A stretch of 64,000 bases of DNA from Pseudomonas hamedanensis (GCF_014268595.2 NZ_CP077091.1:2874501-2938500), one strand, 5' to 3'; shown: positions 14,662 to 26,861, counted from the stretch's first letter. The notes: generated by a model from the letters alone, not told the origin. Numbers and translations: made by a program.

Positions 14662-15775
14662 GGGCCACCTCCAGCGCAGCGGCACGGCGACTGGCCATTT
14701 TCAGGCGCAGCGGCTCCCAATAGAGCAAGCCCAGACCGATCAACAGGAAAATCCCGTGCACCCACCACAGCCCCAGGGCCGGCGGGATCTTGCCTTTTTC
14801 GAGGGCGCCGCGCGCGGCAATCAGGATCGTCAAATAAGCCATATAAAGAAGAATCGCCGGCAGCAGCTTGAGGAAACGCCCCTGGCGCGGATTCACCCGT
14901 GCCAGCGGCACGGCCATCAGGGTCACGATAAACACCAGCAGCGGCAGGGACAGGCGCCATTGCAGTTCGGTTCTGGAACGAATGTCATCACTGCCCAGCA
15001 AACTCGAGGTCGGCATCGCGTCGCGGTCAGTCACCTCTTCGCTGACGTCCGGCTTGGGCAGCAGTACGCCGTAGGTTTCGTAATGGATGGCGCGGTAATC
15101 GGCCTGCCCCGGGCTGCCGTCATAGCGGTAGCCGTTACCGAGAATCAGGTAGCGATTGCCGTCGGGGCGGATTTCCTGACGGCCCGATTCGGCCACCAGC
15201 ACGGAAATCCCACGGTCCTTCTGATCGGCGCCGAGGTTCTTCTGCGAGATGAACACGTTGCCCAGATTGACGCGATCGTCGCTCAGGGATTCGGTATAGG
15301 TCACACGCGTACCGTCACGCAGCGCCTGAAAGCGACCCGGCTCAAGCGTATCGAACTCGGTCAGGGCATCCTGCTTGTTGAGCAACAGCTGGAACTGATT
15401 GGCCCCTTGCGGTGCAAGCCCCAGGCTCAGCCACGCCACCACCAGCGCGACCAGGGTCGCCGGAAACAGGGTGATGCGAAACAGCTTCTGCTGGCTCATG
15501 CCCGTGGCCGACAGCACGGTCATCTCGCTTTCCAGATACAGGCGACCGTAGGCCAGCAGGATGCCGAGGAACAGCCCCAGTGGCAGGATCAGTTGGAGAA
15601 AACCCGGCAGGCGATAGCCCATGATCAGGAACAGCGAGCCCGGATCCAGCTGGCCGGCAGCGGCCTGGGCCAGGTATTTGATGAAGCGACCGCTCATGAT
15701 GATAACCAGCAGCACGGCACTCACGGCGCTGAGGGTCAACAAGACTTCGCGGGACAAATAGCGGAAGACGATCAA
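14654..15775 (-). CDS. lptF: LPS export permease LptF
   Basis: 373 residues from the TTG at 15775 (MIVFRYLSREVLLTLS). Partner of LptG in LPS extraction. Same fold: N-terminal helices, the LESEMTVLSATGMSQ coupling segment, a periplasmic jellyroll in the middle (residues about 140-260) and three C-terminal helices. I prefer TTG because GGAG lies 8 nt before it, while the GTG at 15784 (MSGLIVF) overlaps that same GGAG. Divergent from pepA. Confidence 0.92.
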   Translation of the reverse strand: MIVFRYLSREVLLTLSAVSAVLLVIIMSGRFIKYLAQAAAGQLDPGSLFLIMGYRLPGFLQLILPLGLFLGILLAYGRLYLESEMTVLSATGMSQQKLFRITLFPATLVALVVAWLSLGLAPQGANQFQLLLNKQDALTEFDTLEPGRFQALRDGTRVTYTESLSDDRVNLGNVFISQKNLGADQKDRGISVLVAESGRQEIRPDGNRYLILGNGYRYDGSPGQADYRAIHYETYGVLLPKPDVSEEVTDRDAMPTSSLLGSDDIRSRTELQWRLSLPLLVFIVTLMAVPLARVNPRQGRFLKLLPAILLYMAYLTILIAARGALEKGKIPPALGLWWVHGIFLLIGLGLLYWEPLRLKMASRRAAALEVARG

Positions 15776-17573
<1,798 letters not shown>

Positions 17574-17585
17574 ACCCGCTGACGG

Positions 17586-17610
17586 GCGGCGTCATTTCAG
17601 ATGACGCCGC
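17586..17610. other. Intercistronic hairpin between pepA and holC
   Basis: Perfect 10-bp stem GCGGCGTCAT / ATGACGCCGC with loop TTCAG and no T tract. More likely an mRNA processing or stability element than a terminator, because holC begins 20 bp later without another obvious promoter. Confidence 0.6.
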
Positions 17611-17629
17611 TCGCTGCCCTGGAACCGCA

Positions 17630-18058
17630 ATGACCAAAGTCGACTTCTACATTCTGCCCAGCGCCGACCCTTCGGCTCGCCTGGACTTCGCCTGCAAGCT
17701 CACCGAGAAAGCCTGGCGCATGGGCCATCGCATTTACCTGCATTGCAGCGATGCCACCCAGCGTGAGGCGCTTGATGCGCGGCTGTGGACGTTCAAGGGC
17801 GAAAGCTTCGTGCCCCACGGCCCGGCCGAGAGTGAACCGGACGGCTTGATTGTCCTGGGACTGGGCGATGACTGCGGCCAGCATCAGGATCTACTGGTCA
17901 ATCTCGACCTGAAAGTCCCGGCTTTCGCCAACAGATTCGCCCGCGTGGCGGAAGTTGTCGTTGAAGATCCGACCATTCGGGCAGCCGCGCGGGAGAGTTT
18001 CCGTTTCTACCGCGAACAGGGCTATCCTCTGCAAGACCACCGTTTACAGCGACTCTGA
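17630..18058 (+). CDS. holC: DNA polymerase III subunit chi
   Basis: 142 residues. Clamp-loader accessory subunit that links the replisome to SSB. HolC features: start MTKVDFYILPSADPSARLDF, RIYLHCSDATQREALDARLWTF, FVPHG and the region DGLIVLGLGDDCGQHQDLLVNLD. ATG at 17630 after GGAA; a longer frame begins inside pepA and is discounted. The position pepA-holC-valS is conserved in pseudomonads. Confidence 0.95.
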   Translation: MTKVDFYILPSADPSARLDFACKLTEKAWRMGHRIYLHCSDATQREALDARLWTFKGESFVPHGPAESEPDGLIVLGLGDDCGQHQDLLVNLDLKVPAFANRFARVAEVVVEDPTIRAAARESFRFYREQGYPLQDHRLQRL

Positions 18059-18066
18059 GCATTCCA

Positions 18067-18447
18067 ATGGACACTCCGAAACCGCAGCAAAAGTCCGCAC
18101 ACCTGCTGGACGATCTCGAATCGATCCGTCAGTTGCTCGGCGATGACAACCTGCAACCGCCGCTGTTGACCGATACAGTCGATGACAGCGAACAGGAACA
18201 GATTCCAATGCTGTTCGACCCGGTCGGGGCCGAGCCTCCCGCCGTCGAACCCGCACAGGCGCCCGCACCGACAGCCGTGCCCGCCGACAAAGGCCCGGAC
18301 GCCCTTCTCCATCTGGACAGCGAACTGCGCGCCGCCGCGCAACTGATCATGCAAGACGTGATCGACGACTTCGCCCCGCACATCGAAACCGAAATCAAAC
18401 GCCGCCTCGAAGCGCGGATGGAACGGCTGCTCAGCCAGTACGAATAG
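18067..18447 (+). CDS. Conserved hypothetical protein between holC and valS
   Basis: 126 residues, 8 bp after holC. The N-terminal half is acidic (LLDDLESIRQLLGDDN, TVDDSEQEQIPMLFDP), followed by a Pro/Ala-rich linker (VEPAQAPAPTAVPAD) and a C-terminal helical segment (SELRAAAQLIMQDVIDDFAPHIETEIKRRL). No signal peptide or membrane segment. The same small gene occupies this site in other pseudomonads (PA3833 by position). Function unknown; a replisome link is suggested only by position. Confidence 0.8.
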   Translation: MDTPKPQQKSAHLLDDLESIRQLLGDDNLQPPLLTDTVDDSEQEQIPMLFDPVGAEPPAVEPAQAPAPTAVPADKGPDALLHLDSELRAAAQLIMQDVIDDFAPHIETEIKRRLEARMERLLSQYE

Positions 18448-18571
18448 TCCCGGGATCCGTGGCGAGGGAGCTTTTGGATCTGCGCCCAGCCTCCCCCGCT
18501 CGCCCTCGGCCCCATGCCCCGCTATACTTCCCGGCTTTTCCTGAATAAATGCCAATAGGGTCCCGCCGCGC

Positions 18572-21418
18572 ATGGATAAGACCTACCAGCCGCACGCCAT
18601 TGAAACTTCCTGGTACAAGACCTGGGAGTCCGAGAACTACTTCGCACCGCAAGGCGCGGGCGATTCCTACACGATCATGATCCCGCCGCCGAACGTCACC
18701 GGCAGCCTGCACATGGGCCACGGTTTCAACAACGCGATCATGGACGCCCTGATCCGTTTCCGCCGCATGCAGGGGCGCAACACCCTGTGGCAGCCGGGCA
18801 CCGACCACGCCGGTATCGCCACGCAGATGCTGGTGGAGCGTCAACTCGAAGCCCAGGGCCAGAATCGTCACGACCTCGGTCGCGAGAAATTCCTCGAGAA
18901 AGTCTGGGAGTGGAAGGATCAGTCCGGCGGCAACATCAGTCGTCAGATTCGCCGTCTCGGCTCGTCCGTGGACTGGAGCCGCGAGCGCTTCACCATGGAC
19001 GACGGCCTCTCGGAAGCGGTCAAGGAAGCATTCGTGCGTCTGCACGAAGACGGCCTGATTTATCGCGGCAAGCGCCTGGTCAACTGGGACACCAAGCTGC
19101 ACACGGCGATTTCCGACCTCGAAGTGGAAAACCACGACGAGAAAGGTTTCCTGTGGAACCTCAAGTACCCGCTGGCCGACGGCGCAAAAACCGCTGAAGG
19201 CAATGATTTCCTGATCGTCGCGACCACCCGTCCGGAAACCATGCTCGGCGATTCCGCCGTCGCGGTTAACCCGAACGACGAGCGCTACAAAGCCCTGATC
19301 GGCAAATTCGTCGAGCTGCCCCTGGTTGGCCGCCGCATTCCGATCATCGCCGACGATTACTGCGATCCTGAATTCGGCACCGGTTGCGTGAAAATCACCC
19401 CGGCCCACGACTTCAACGACTACGAAGTCGGCAAGCGTCACAACCTGCCGCTGCTGAACATCTTCGACAAGAACGCCAACGTGCTGCCTGCCGCACAAGT
19501 GTTCAACCTCGACGGTACGCTGAACGACAGCATCGACGGCAAGATCCCGGCCGAATACGCCGGTCTTGAGCGTTTCGAAGCGCGTAAACAGATCGTCGCT
19601 GCGTTCGACGCCGCCGGCCTGCTGGTCAGCGTCGACGATCACAACCTGAAAGTGCCGAAAGGCGATCGCTCCGGCACCGTGATCGAGCCGTGGCTGACCG
19701 ACCAGTGGTACGTGTCGACCAAGCCGTTGGCCGAGCCTGCGATTGCTGCCGTCGAAGACGGCCGTATCCAGTTCGTGCCCAAGCAATACGAAAACATGTA
19801 CTTCTCGTGGATGCGCGACATCCAGGACTGGTGCATCAGCCGTCAGCTGTGGTGGGGCCACCGGATTCCGGCCTGGTACGACGAGTCGGGCAAGGTCTAT
19901 GTCGGTCGTGACGAAGCCGAAGTGCGCGCCAAGCACAACCTCGGCCCGGACGTGGCGCTGCAACAGGACAACGACGTCCTCGACACCTGGTTCAGTTCCG
20001 GCCTGTGGACATTCTCCACCCTGGGCTGGCCCGAGCAGACCGAGTTCCTGAAGAAATTCCACTCCACCGACGTGCTGGTCACCGGTTTCGACATCATTTT
20101 CTTCTGGGTTGCCCGGATGATCATGCTGACCATGCACCTGGTGAAGAACGAAGACGGCACGCCGCAGGTACCGTTCAAAACGGTTTATGTGCACGGTCTG
20201 GTGCGTGATGGCCAAGGCCAGAAGATGTCCAAGTCCAAGGGCAACGTCCTTGACCCGCTGGACATCATCGACGGCATCGAACTGGAAGCGCTGGTACAGA
20301 AACGCACTTCCGGGATGATGCAGCCAAAACTGGCGAAAAAGATCGAGAAGCAGACCCGCGACGAATTCGCCGACGGCATCGCCAGCTACGGTACCGACGC
20401 CCTGCGCTTCACCTTCTGCTCGCTGGCCTCGACCGGACGTGACATCAAGTTCGACATGGGCCGCGTCGAAGGCTATCGCAACTTCTGCAACAAGATCTGG
20501 AACGCCGCGCGTTACGTTCTGGACAAGGGCCAAGATTGCGGCCAGAACGGCGAAGCCTACGAGCTGTCGCTGGCCGATCGCTGGATCATCTCGCAACTGC
20601 AGCGCACCGAAGCCGAAGTAACCCGTCAACTCGACCAGTTCCGTTTCGACCTCGCTGCACAAGCGCTGTACGAATTCATCTGGAACCAGTACTGCGACTG
20701 GTACCTCGAACTGTCCAAGCCTGTGTTGTGGGACGAGAACGCACCGGTTGAGCGTCAGCGAGGCACTCGCCGTACGCTGGTGCGCGTGCTGGAAGTGGCG
20801 CTGCGTCTGGCGCACCCGTTCATGCCATTCATCACTGAAGAAATCTGGCAGCGCATTGCGCCGCTGGCCGGCATTCAGGGCAAGACGATCATGCTGCAGC
20901 CTTGGCCAGTGGCCAATGAAGAGCGCATCGATCCGGCGGCGGAAAACGACATCGAATGGCTCAAGGAACTGATGCTCGGCACGCGCAACATCCGTGGCGA
21001 AATGAACATCGGCCCGGGCAAACCACTGCCGATCTACCTGAAGAATGTCAGCGCCGAAGACCAGCGCCGCCTGAGCGAGAACGAAGCGCTGCTGAAAAAG
21101 CTGGCGCGTCTGGAATCGATCACCGTGCTGGCGGCAGGCGAAGAAGCACCGCTGTCCGCCACCGCCCTGGTCGGCGAGATGGAAGTGCTGGTGCCGATGG
21201 CCGGTCTGATCGACAAGGGCGCAGAACTGGCGCGTCTGGACAAGGAAATCCTGCGTTTGCAGGGCGAAGTTCAGCGCGTGGGCGGCAAACTGTCCAACGC
21301 CGGATTCGTCGACAAGGCTCCGGCCGAAGTCATCGACAAGGAACGCGCCAAACTGGCCGAGGCTGAACAGGCCCTGGGCAAGCTGGCCGAGCAGCATGCG
21401 CGGATTGCCAGCCTGTAA
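18572..21418 (+). CDS. valS: Valine--tRNA ligase
   Basis: 948 residues, full length. Class I synthetase that charges tRNA-Val and edits mischarged threonine. HIGH box as [15 protein letters not shown] near the N-terminus, CP1 editing domain with [10 protein letters not shown], the [12 protein letters not shown] box, anticodon-binding helices, and the C-terminal coiled-coil arm ([24 protein letters not shown]). A TATACT hexamer at 18533-18538 may be its own -10. A partial REP-like string (GTGGCGAGGGAGCTT) lies upstream at about 18461-18475. Followed by a strong terminator. Confidence 0.98.
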   Translation: MDKTYQPHAIETSWYKTWESENYFAPQGAGDSYTIMIPPPNVTGSLHMGHGFNNAIMDALIRFRRMQGRNTLWQPGTDHAGIATQMLVERQLEAQGQNRHDLGREKFLEKVWEWKDQSGGNISRQIRRLGSSVDWSRERFTMDDGLSEAVKEAFVRLHEDGLIYRGKRLVNWDTKLHTAISDLEVENHDEKGFLWNLKYPLADGAKTAEGNDFLIVATTRPETMLGDSAVAVNPNDERYKALIGKFVELPLVGRRIPIIADDYCDPEFGTGCVKITPAHDFNDYEVGKRHNLPLLNIFDKNANVLPAAQVFNLDGTLNDSIDGKIPAEYAGLERFEARKQIVAAFDAAGLLVSVDDHNLKVPKGDRSGTVIEPWLTDQWYVSTKPLAEPAIAAVEDGRIQFVPKQYENMYFSWMRDIQDWCISRQLWWGHRIPAWYDESGKVYVGRDEAEVRAKHNLGPDVALQQDNDVLDTWFSSGLWTFSTLGWPEQTEFLKKFHSTDVLVTGFDIIFFWVARMIMLTMHLVKNEDGTPQVPFKTVYVHGLVRDGQGQKMSKSKGNVLDPLDIIDGIELEALVQKRTSGMMQPKLAKKIEKQTRDEFADGIASYGTDALRFTFCSLASTGRDIKFDMGRVEGYRNFCNKIWNAARYVLDKGQDCGQNGEAYELSLADRWIISQLQRTEAEVTRQLDQFRFDLAAQALYEFIWNQYCDWYLELSKPVLWDENAPVERQRGTRRTLVRVLEVALRLAHPFMPFITEEIWQRIAPLAGIQGKTIMLQPWPVANEERIDPAAENDIEWLKELMLGTRNIRGEMNIGPGKPLPIYLKNVSAEDQRRLSENEALLKKLARLESITVLAAGEEAPLSATALVGEMEVLVPMAGLIDKGAELARLDKEILRLQGEVQRVGGKLSNAGFVDKAPAEVIDKERAKLAEAEQALGKLAEQHARIASL

Positions 21419-21432
21419 CGGCAAATCGCAAT

Positions 21433-21465
21433 AAAAAAGGGAGGCCCAAGTGGCCTCCCTTTTTT
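21433..21465. terminator. Rho-independent terminator after valS
   Basis: Stem AAAAAAGGGAGGCC / GGCCTCCCTTTTTT around a 5-nt loop, directly after the valS stop. Confidence 0.95.
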
Positions 21466-21489
21466 ATTCCCAGATCACCACAGATTCCT

Positions 21490-21580
21490 TGTAGGAGTGA
21501 GCCTGCTCGCGATCGCGGTCTATCCATTGCCATATCTTCGCCTGACACACCGCTATCGCGAGCAGGCTCACTCCTACAGT
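21490..21580. repeat. REP doublet (REPIN), TGTAGGAG type
   Basis: Arms TGTAGGAGTGAGCCTGCTCG and complement ending CTCCTACA; same class as the copies at 7262, 24915 and 38764. It lies between the valS terminator and rlmF. Confidence 0.93.
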
Positions 21581-21650
21581 TTGAACGGTGTTGCCTTTAG
21601 ATGTGGGACAATACCCGCCACTTTCAGCCATACCCGAATCGACCACGCCC

Positions 21651-22670
21651 ATGAACGCCCCCCGCACTCCCAAACCTGCGCGCAAGAAGCCTGACGCCGC
21701 GACCCCGAGCAAAGCCGTCGAGCCGCGCGAGAAGGCCAGCCTGCACCCGCGCAATCGCCATCAGGGTCGTTACGACTTCCCGGCGCTGATCAAGACCACG
21801 CCAGAACTGGCGAAGTACGTGATCACTAACCCGTACGGCAAGGAAAGCATCGACTTCGCCAGCCCCGACGCGGTGCGCGTGTTCAACCGGGCGCTACTGA
21901 AGGCGTTCTATGGCATCCAGCATTGGGACATCCCGGCGGATTACCTCTGCCCTCCGGTTCCGGGCCGTGCCGATTACGTGCACTTTCTCGCCGACCTGCT
22001 GGCGAGCATGAACGACGGCAAGGTCCCGCGCGGGGCGATCGTCAACGTGTTGGACATCGGCATGGGCGCCAACTGCGTTTATCCGCTGATCGGCAACAGC
22101 GAATACCGCTGGCACTTCCTCGGCTCGGAAATCGATCCGACAGCCGTGGCGGCCGCCAGAGCCATCGTCCAGTCCAACGACTTGAGCAAGGTCATCCAGC
22201 TGCGTCAGCAGGAGAATCGCAAGCACATCCTGATCGGCCTTTTGGAGCCGGGCGAGCGCTTTGACCTGACCATGTGCAACCCGCCGTTCCACGCCTCAAT
22301 GGACGAAGCGACCAAGGGCAGCGAGCGCAAATGGCGCGCATTGGGCAAGGCCGACCCGAAACGCAAACTGCCGGTGCTGAACTTCGGCGGACAGTCAGCC
22401 GAGTTGTGGTGTGAAGGTGGCGAAGCGCGCTTCGTGACGCAACTGATCGCCGAGAGCGCCAACTTTCAGCACAAGGTGTTGTGGTTCAGCACGCTGGTGT
22501 CGAAGGCTTCAAACCTGCCGGCTATCGAAACCGCGCTGAAGAAGGCTGGGGTGCTGGAAAGCCAGGTGGTGGAGATGTCGCAGGGCCAGAAGCAGAGCCG
22601 CTTCGTGGCGTGGACGTTCCAGACCAAATCCGAGCAGCAGATCTGGCGGCGTGAGCGCTGGGTGCGCTAA
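21651..22670 (+). CDS. rlmF: 23S rRNA (adenine-1618-N6)-methyltransferase RlmF
   Basis: 339 residues. Methylates A1618 of 23S rRNA using S-adenosylmethionine. A basic N-terminal tail ([20 protein letters not shown]) is followed by [16 protein letters not shown], the SAM-binding [16 protein letters not shown] and the catalytic MCNPPFHAS motif typical of N6-adenine methyltransferases. I use the ATG at 21651; a longer frame from 21588 starts next to the REPIN and is not supported. Confidence 0.95.
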   Translation: MNAPRTPKPARKKPDAATPSKAVEPREKASLHPRNRHQGRYDFPALIKTTPELAKYVITNPYGKESIDFASPDAVRVFNRALLKAFYGIQHWDIPADYLCPPVPGRADYVHFLADLLASMNDGKVPRGAIVNVLDIGMGANCVYPLIGNSEYRWHFLGSEIDPTAVAAARAIVQSNDLSKVIQLRQQENRKHILIGLLEPGERFDLTMCNPPFHASMDEATKGSERKWRALGKADPKRKLPVLNFGGQSAELWCEGGEARFVTQLIAESANFQHKVLWFSTLVSKASNLPAIETALKKAGVLESQVVEMSQGQKQSRFVAWTFQTKSEQQIWRRERWVR

Positions 22671-22703
22671 ACCAAGCTATTTCTGAAGGAATGCGAGACT
22701 GAA

Positions 22704-22792
22704 TGTGGGAGCGGGCTTGCTCGCGAATACGGTGGGTCAGTCACTAAACATGTCGACTGACACTCCGCTTTCGCAAGCAAGCCCGCTCCCAC
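22704..22792. repeat. REP doublet (REPIN), TGTGGGAG type
   Basis: Left arm TGTGGGAGCGGGCTTGCTCG; the right arm CAAGCAAGCCCGCTCCCA has one or two mismatches. It lies between convergent rlmF and the HU gene. Confidence 0.9.
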
Positions 22793-22830
22793 TTTTGGCC
22801 CAGCGAGTCAGTCGCCAAATCACAGACACA

Positions 22831-22870
22831 AAAAAACCGTGCCCGGATCACTCCGAAGCACGGTTTTTTT
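22831..22870. terminator. Terminator of the HU gene (bidirectional)
   Basis: Stem AAAAAACCGTGC / GCACGGTTTTTT with an inner CGGA/TCCG pair. Serves the leftward HU gene and, with its T/A flanks, also rlmF. Confidence 0.93.
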
Positions 22871-22880
22871 TCGCTGCGTC

Positions 22881-23162
22881 TTACTTGTTCACAGAGTCGG
22901 TCAGGCCTTTGGCCACAACCAGCTTGATCACTTTCTTGGCAGGGATTTCGATGGCAGCGCCAGTCGAAGGGTTACGGCCGGTGCGGGCAGGACGCTCGGT
23001 CACTTTCAGCTTGCCGATACCTGGCAAGGTGATTTCGCCGCCATTTTCCAGCTGATCGGCAACGATTTGGCCCAGTTGGTCCAGAGCGTTACGCGCGGTG
23101 GTTTTCGGCGCGTCGATAGCTTCAGCGATGTCGGCGATCAGTTGGTCTTTAGTAAGAGCCAT
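22881..23162 (-). CDS. hupN: HU-family DNA-binding protein (HupN-like)
   Basis: 93 residues. Nucleoid protein that bends DNA. Complete HU fold: MALTKDQLIADIAEAIDAPKT helices, then the beta-arm region GGEITLPGIGKLKVTERPARTGRNPSTGAAIEIPAK and the VVAKGLTDSVNK tail. The arm keeps the RNPSTG proline loop. The ATG at 23162 follows an AAGGA box. Its place beside valS-rlmF and yejK matches the HU paralogue called HupN in P. putida, so the symbol rests on synteny; HupA or HupB are less likely. Confidence 0.88.
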   Translation of the reverse strand: MALTKDQLIADIAEAIDAPKTTARNALDQLGQIVADQLENGGEITLPGIGKLKVTERPARTGRNPSTGAAIEIPAKKVIKLVVAKGLTDSVNK

Positions 23163-23557
23163 GTAGTGTTCCTTCCCTATCAAATTCATATGGATTGCAG
23201 AGTGCAGTGTCAGCCATCGAGCCCGATCTTCTGGATCTGGCACCCTCGGCGATAACCACGACGAGTCGGGTTATAGATGCCGAAATCAGGGTTTGGTTCG
23301 ACCTGACAAATGCTGAATGCACGCTTAACGCAGTGACTTCGCGTAAGACCGGGCAAAACTAGCACAACGCCTGTTAAATATCCGCCTCTAGCTACCCATT
23401 TGGTCAGCTTTATTGCGCTAAATCGGTAAAAAACTGCATAAGGCCGGGCCCGCGCCCCGGTTTCGCCCTGCAACCCACGCCAAAACCAGTGGTTGCGGTA
23501 CACTGAGCGCTTTTTCGGGGGAGCCCGCCCTCCTCCCTTCCAACAGCCGAGAAGCCC
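23163..23557. promoter_or_regulatory. Divergent HU / yejK promoter region
   Basis: 395 bp without a credible gene. It must carry the promoters of two nucleoid-protein genes. TATAAC on the minus strand (about 23268-23273) could be a -10 for the HU gene. The yejK side ends in a GC-rich stretch with no clear hexamers. Confidence 0.4.
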
Positions 23558-24562
23558 ATGCCGATCCGTCATTGCATCGTCCACCTGATCGACAAAAAAC
23601 CCGACGGCACGCCCGCAGTTCTGCACGCACGTGACACTGAGCTGGCCGAGTCCGCAGCCATCGAAAACATGCTCGCCGACCTCAACGAGAGCTATAACGC
23701 TAAACAGGGCAAAGCCTGGGGTCTGTTTCATCCGGAATCCGGCGCGTTCCCGTTCAGCGGCTGGCTGAAGGAATACATGGAAGGCGGTCGCGATTTCACC
23801 ACCTTCAGCAAAGTCGCGGTCGAGCATTTGCAAAAGCTGATGGAAGAATCGAACCTGTCGGTCGGCGGCCACGTCCTGTTCGCCCACTACCAGCAGGGCA
23901 TGACCGATTACCTGGCGATCGCGCTGCTGCACCACAGCGAAGGCGTGGCGGTGACCGAGGAGCTGGACGTGACGCCGTCGCGCCATCTCGACCTTGGCCA
24001 ATTGCACCTGGCGGCGCGGATCAACGTTTCCGAATGGCAGAACAACAAGCAGTCCAAGCAGTACATTTCGTTCATCAAAGGCAAGAACGGCAAGAAGGTC
24101 TCGGAATACTTCCGCGACTTCATCGGCTGCCAGGAAGGCGTTGACGGTCCCGGCGAGACCCGCACCTTGCTCAAGGCCTTCAGCGACTTTGTCGAAAGCG
24201 AAGACCTGCCGGAAGAATCTGCCCGCGAGAAAACCAAGACCCTGGTCGATTACGCCAGCAGCCAGGCCAAGCTCGGCGAACCGATGGGCCTTGAAGAACT
24301 GTCGGAGCTGATTGACGAAGAGCGGCCGAAGGCGTTCTACGATCACATCCGCAACAAGGATTACGGCTTGTCGCCAGAGATTCCGGCAGACAAACGCACC
24401 CTCAATCAATTCCGCCGCTTCACCGGCCGCGCCGAGGGCCTGTCGATCAGCTTTGAGGCGCACCTGCTGGGTTCGAAGATCGAGTACGACGAAGAAAACG
24501 GCACGCTGATCATCAAGGGTCTGCCGACATCGCTGACCGATCAGTTGAAGCGGCGCAACTGA
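23558..24562 (+). CDS. yejK: Nucleoid-associated protein YejK
   Basis: 334 residues. NdpA/YejK family protein that co-purifies with the nucleoid; exact role unclear. Family features: [20 protein letters not shown] start, [17 protein letters not shown], the [22 protein letters not shown] region and the C-terminal [21 protein letters not shown]. Divergent from the HU gene, and its TGA overlaps the ATG of the downstream glutaredoxin gene by one base. Confidence 0.95.
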   Translation: MPIRHCIVHLIDKKPDGTPAVLHARDTELAESAAIENMLADLNESYNAKQGKAWGLFHPESGAFPFSGWLKEYMEGGRDFTTFSKVAVEHLQKLMEESNLSVGGHVLFAHYQQGMTDYLAIALLHHSEGVAVTEELDVTPSRHLDLGQLHLAARINVSEWQNNKQSKQYISFIKGKNGKKVSEYFRDFIGCQEGVDGPGETRTLLKAFSDFVESEDLPEESAREKTKTLVDYASSQAKLGEPMGLEELSELIDEERPKAFYDHIRNKDYGLSPEIPADKRTLNQFRRFTGRAEGLSISFEAHLLGSKIEYDEENGTLIIKGLPTSLTDQLKRRN

Positions 24563-24912
24563 TGCTCGGCAAGGTGCTGAAGAAGGTTGCCCTGGTTCTG
24601 CTGGTGGTCGTGGTTTATCAGAACTGGGGCAAGATCGAGCGGGTGTTCAATCCCTCGCAAATGGTCTCGGAACAAACGCGGGCGCAGGCCAGTGTCGTGC
24701 TCTACGCCACCGACTGGTGTGGCTACTGCAAGCAGACCAAACGCTTTCTCGACAGCAAGGGCATCCCGTTCAAGGAGTTCGACATCGAGAAGGATGCCGA
24801 GGCGCGCAAGGCGTACGAGGCATTGGGCGGGCGCGGGATTCCGCTGATTGATGTAAACGGCACGTTGATTCGCGGGTTTGACCCGGAAGAAATCCTCGCG
24901 GCCCTGGAATAA
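24562..24912 (+). CDS. Membrane-anchored glutaredoxin-like protein
   Basis: 116 residues. One N-terminal membrane segment (VALVLLVVVVYQN) and then a glutaredoxin domain with active site TDWCGYCKQTKRF, cis-Pro region GRGIPLIDVNG and GFDPEEILAAL. Probable thiol-disulfide oxidoreductase tethered to the inner membrane; the topology, and so which compartment the domain faces, is not certain. Translationally coupled to yejK (TGATG). A REP starts just after its stop codon. Confidence 0.88.
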   Translation: MLGKVLKKVALVLLVVVVYQNWGKIERVFNPSQMVSEQTRAQASVVLYATDWCGYCKQTKRFLDSKGIPFKEFDIEKDAEARKAYEALGGRGIPLIDVNGTLIRGFDPEEILAALE

Positions 24913-24914
24913 TC

Positions 24915-25004
24915 TGTAGGAGTGAGCCTGCTCGCGATTGCGGCGTTTCAGTCTATGAATCCGCTGACTGGCACACCGCTATCGCGAGCAGGCTCACTCC
25001 TACA
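24915..25004. repeat. REP doublet (REPIN), TGTAGGAG type
   Basis: Arms TGTAGGAGTGAGCCTGCTCG and complement ending CTCCTACA, in the convergent gap between the glutaredoxin and GST genes, 2 bp after the former's stop. Confidence 0.93.
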
Positions 25005-25028
25005 AGGTTTTGCAGCTGATTTGATAAA

Positions 25029-25964
25029 TCAGCGTGCTTCGATACGGAAACCAAAGCGCGGGAAGTGCACATGCACCACCCCACCCCGCTCGTCTTCACG
25101 ACGGACAATCAACTCCTCGCGCCCGGCAAACAAAAGCTCACCTACCACCGGATCGACGCCGTAATCGATAGCCGCGATCGCCACTTGCTGCCCTGCCTCA
25201 AAACCATTCGGATCAACGAACCGCTCCTCCGGCAATGCCGCCGGCGTCGCGTTACGCGCGACCTCCAGCGCCTCGGCGGACGACATCTCGCTCGCCGCAC
25301 CATGGCCGAACCCCAGCACCCGACCCAACCATGCCGCAACCGCAGGATATTCATCCACCCACGGTGCCGTCACGTGGGTCGCCTTGAGGAACCACAGCGG
25401 ATGCGCCAGGGCGAAGTCGGCAATCGACGGTTCGCCAAAGAGGAAGTCGCCCTGCTCGCGCTGCAACTGCTGCTCCAGCCGCGCCATGATCGTCGGCCAC
25501 TGGTGCTTGGCCTGCTCGGCAGACAGTCGCGTGGCGCTGCCACCGCTGAACAACCCGGCGCGGTCAGCCAGAAAGGCCTTGATCGCTTCCGGCGGCAACT
25601 TGCCGAAACGCACCGCCACCGATTCTGGCTGGAACACCAGACTCACCGCATGTTGAAACACCACCGAGTCCGCCCACATCGCAAAGCTTGCGGTGGTCAT
25701 TTCCTGACCTTCGGGAAAGAACGTCGGCAGGGCTTTTTCCTGTTCCAGGCGTCGGGCGATCAGTGCCGTGTCGCAATAAATATCCGCGCCGATCTGCAGC
25801 ACCGGGGTCTTGCGGTAGCCGCCGGTCAGAGCGGTGAGGTCCGGTTTCGGCATTACTGGCGAGATATGCACCGAGCGCCATGACAGTCCCTTGAAACCCA
25901 GCAGCAGGCGGGCCTTCTCGGCAAATGGAGAGGTCGGGTAATGGTGCAGAATCAACTCGGACAT
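25029..25964 (-). CDS. Glutathione S-transferase family protein
   Basis: 311 residues. N-terminal thioredoxin-like GST domain (MSELILHHYPTSPFAEKARLLLGFKGL, then the cis-Pro RKTPVLQIGADIYCDTALIARRLE) and an all-helical C-terminal domain (GDFLFGEPSIADFALAHPLWFL). A further C-terminal extension of about 80 residues, rich in charged beta-like sequence (ERFVDPNGFEAGQQVAIAAIDYG), makes it longer than a usual 200-230 residue GST. I use the ATG at 25964. Substrate unknown. Confidence 0.9.
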   Translation of the reverse strand: MSELILHHYPTSPFAEKARLLLGFKGLSWRSVHISPVMPKPDLTALTGGYRKTPVLQIGADIYCDTALIARRLEQEKALPTFFPEGQEMTTASFAMWADSVVFQHAVSLVFQPESVAVRFGKLPPEAIKAFLADRAGLFSGGSATRLSAEQAKHQWPTIMARLEQQLQREQGDFLFGEPSIADFALAHPLWFLKATHVTAPWVDEYPAVAAWLGRVLGFGHGAASEMSSAEALEVARNATPAALPEERFVDPNGFEAGQQVAIAAIDYGVDPVVGELLFAGREELIVRREDERGGVVHVHFPRFGFRIEAR

Positions 25965-26048
25965 GCTCGGCTCCGCCGCTGGAAAAATGAATCCGCAGCT
26001 TAGCGTGCATTGCCAGACAGGCCTACAGATCTGCCTGATGGGAACCAA

Positions 26049-26351
26049 TCAGTCAGATTGATAAGACGCCACGAGGCATTCCTTGGCGCTTTTGCGCAGC
26101 TTTTTGATCAGCCGTTCCTGACGCAGCGCATCGCTTTTGTCCAGGCAGCGCTCGGTGTAGACGAGGGCCATGGCCGGGCTGGAGAGAAAGAAACGCGCAC
26201 CTTTGCCGCTCTGATGCTTGGCAAAACGCCGCACCGGATCGTCGCTGATCCCGCAGTACAACGAGCCATTCGCTGCACGCACGAGGTAGACGAACCAGGA
26301 TTTGCTCACCGGTTCGGCAATATCGACAGATTTTTCGCTAAGGCTGGTCAC
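26049..26351 (-). CDS. GIY-YIG nuclease family protein (UPF0213-like)
   Basis: 100 residues. Single GIY-YIG domain: [37 protein letters not shown], with the motif as VYL...YCG and the Arg-x5-His spacing, then [23 protein letters not shown]. YhbQ-type small protein with proposed nuclease activity but no settled role. The C-terminal acid of active nucleases is replaced by the ERLIKKL helix region. Same strand as its neighbours. Confidence 0.88.
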   Translation of the reverse strand: MTSLSEKSVDIAEPVSKSWFVYLVRAANGSLYCGISDDPVRRFAKHQSGKGARFFLSSPAMALVYTERCLDKSDALRQERLIKKLRKSAKECLVASYQSD

Positions 26352-26390
26352 TTCGAAATCAAGACATGCAGGAGACAGGCCGCGATCTTA

Positions 26391-26861
26391 TCAGCGACCG
26401 ATCTGAAATGCCTTCAGTCCCTTACGCGCCTGAGCCCGCACGGCATTGCGCACCAGCGGCGTCCAGCCCAGCAGCAGACCTTTGAAGCCAAGCGCCTGAC
26501 GCGACCAGCGCCACAGGTCGAAATGATCGTGGTGTTCGCAGATCTTGCCGTCGCGAAACACGAAGCGTGCCTGGATATCGTTGACCACGACGTTGCCGGT
26601 CTGGCTGAACAGGTAGGTCGCCGCCCAATGCGCGCCGCCCGTGCGCTCGTCGGCGCGGACGTTGTCGAAGGTCAGTGAGAAATCCTTGGCGCGAGTGGTG
26701 AGCATGCGCCACATGTCACCGGCATCGCGGCCGCGCAGTTCGCCGAACGCCGGATCGCTGAAGACCACGTCGTCCGTATAGCAGGTCGCCATGGCTTCGG
26801 CGTCGAGGCGCTGGAAAGCTTGGTAGAAGCGGGTGATCAACGCGGCGTGGGCTTCACTCAT
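26391..26861 (-). CDS. NTF2-like / SnoaL-fold protein
   Basis: 156 residues. Cone-shaped alpha-beta fold: ALITRFYQAFQRLDAEAMATCYTDDVVFSDPAFGELRGRDA, then WRMLTTRAKDFSLTF and HDHFDLWRWSRQALG. Nuclear-transport-factor-2-like domain, often a small hydrolase/isomerase or binding protein; no catalytic assignment is possible. The ATG at 26861 has GGAG 7 nt upstream; the longer frame to 26954 runs through the promoter region. Confidence 0.85.
   Translation of the reverse strand: MSEAHAALITRFYQAFQRLDAEAMATCYTDDVVFSDPAFGELRGRDAGDMWRMLTTRAKDFSLTFDNVRADERTGGAHWAATYLFSQTGNVVVNDIQARFVFRDGKICEHHDHFDLWRWSRQALGFKGLLLGWTPLVRNAVRAQARKGLKAFQIGR

Noticed and set aside
18431..21424. 997-codon open frame antisense to valS
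   Set aside because: Same shadow effect; it extends exactly over valS.
21490..25004. Regularly spaced repeats as a CRISPR array
   Set aside because: Units are inverted pairs, lie kilobases apart and have no spacer-repeat periodicity or cas genes; they are REPINs.
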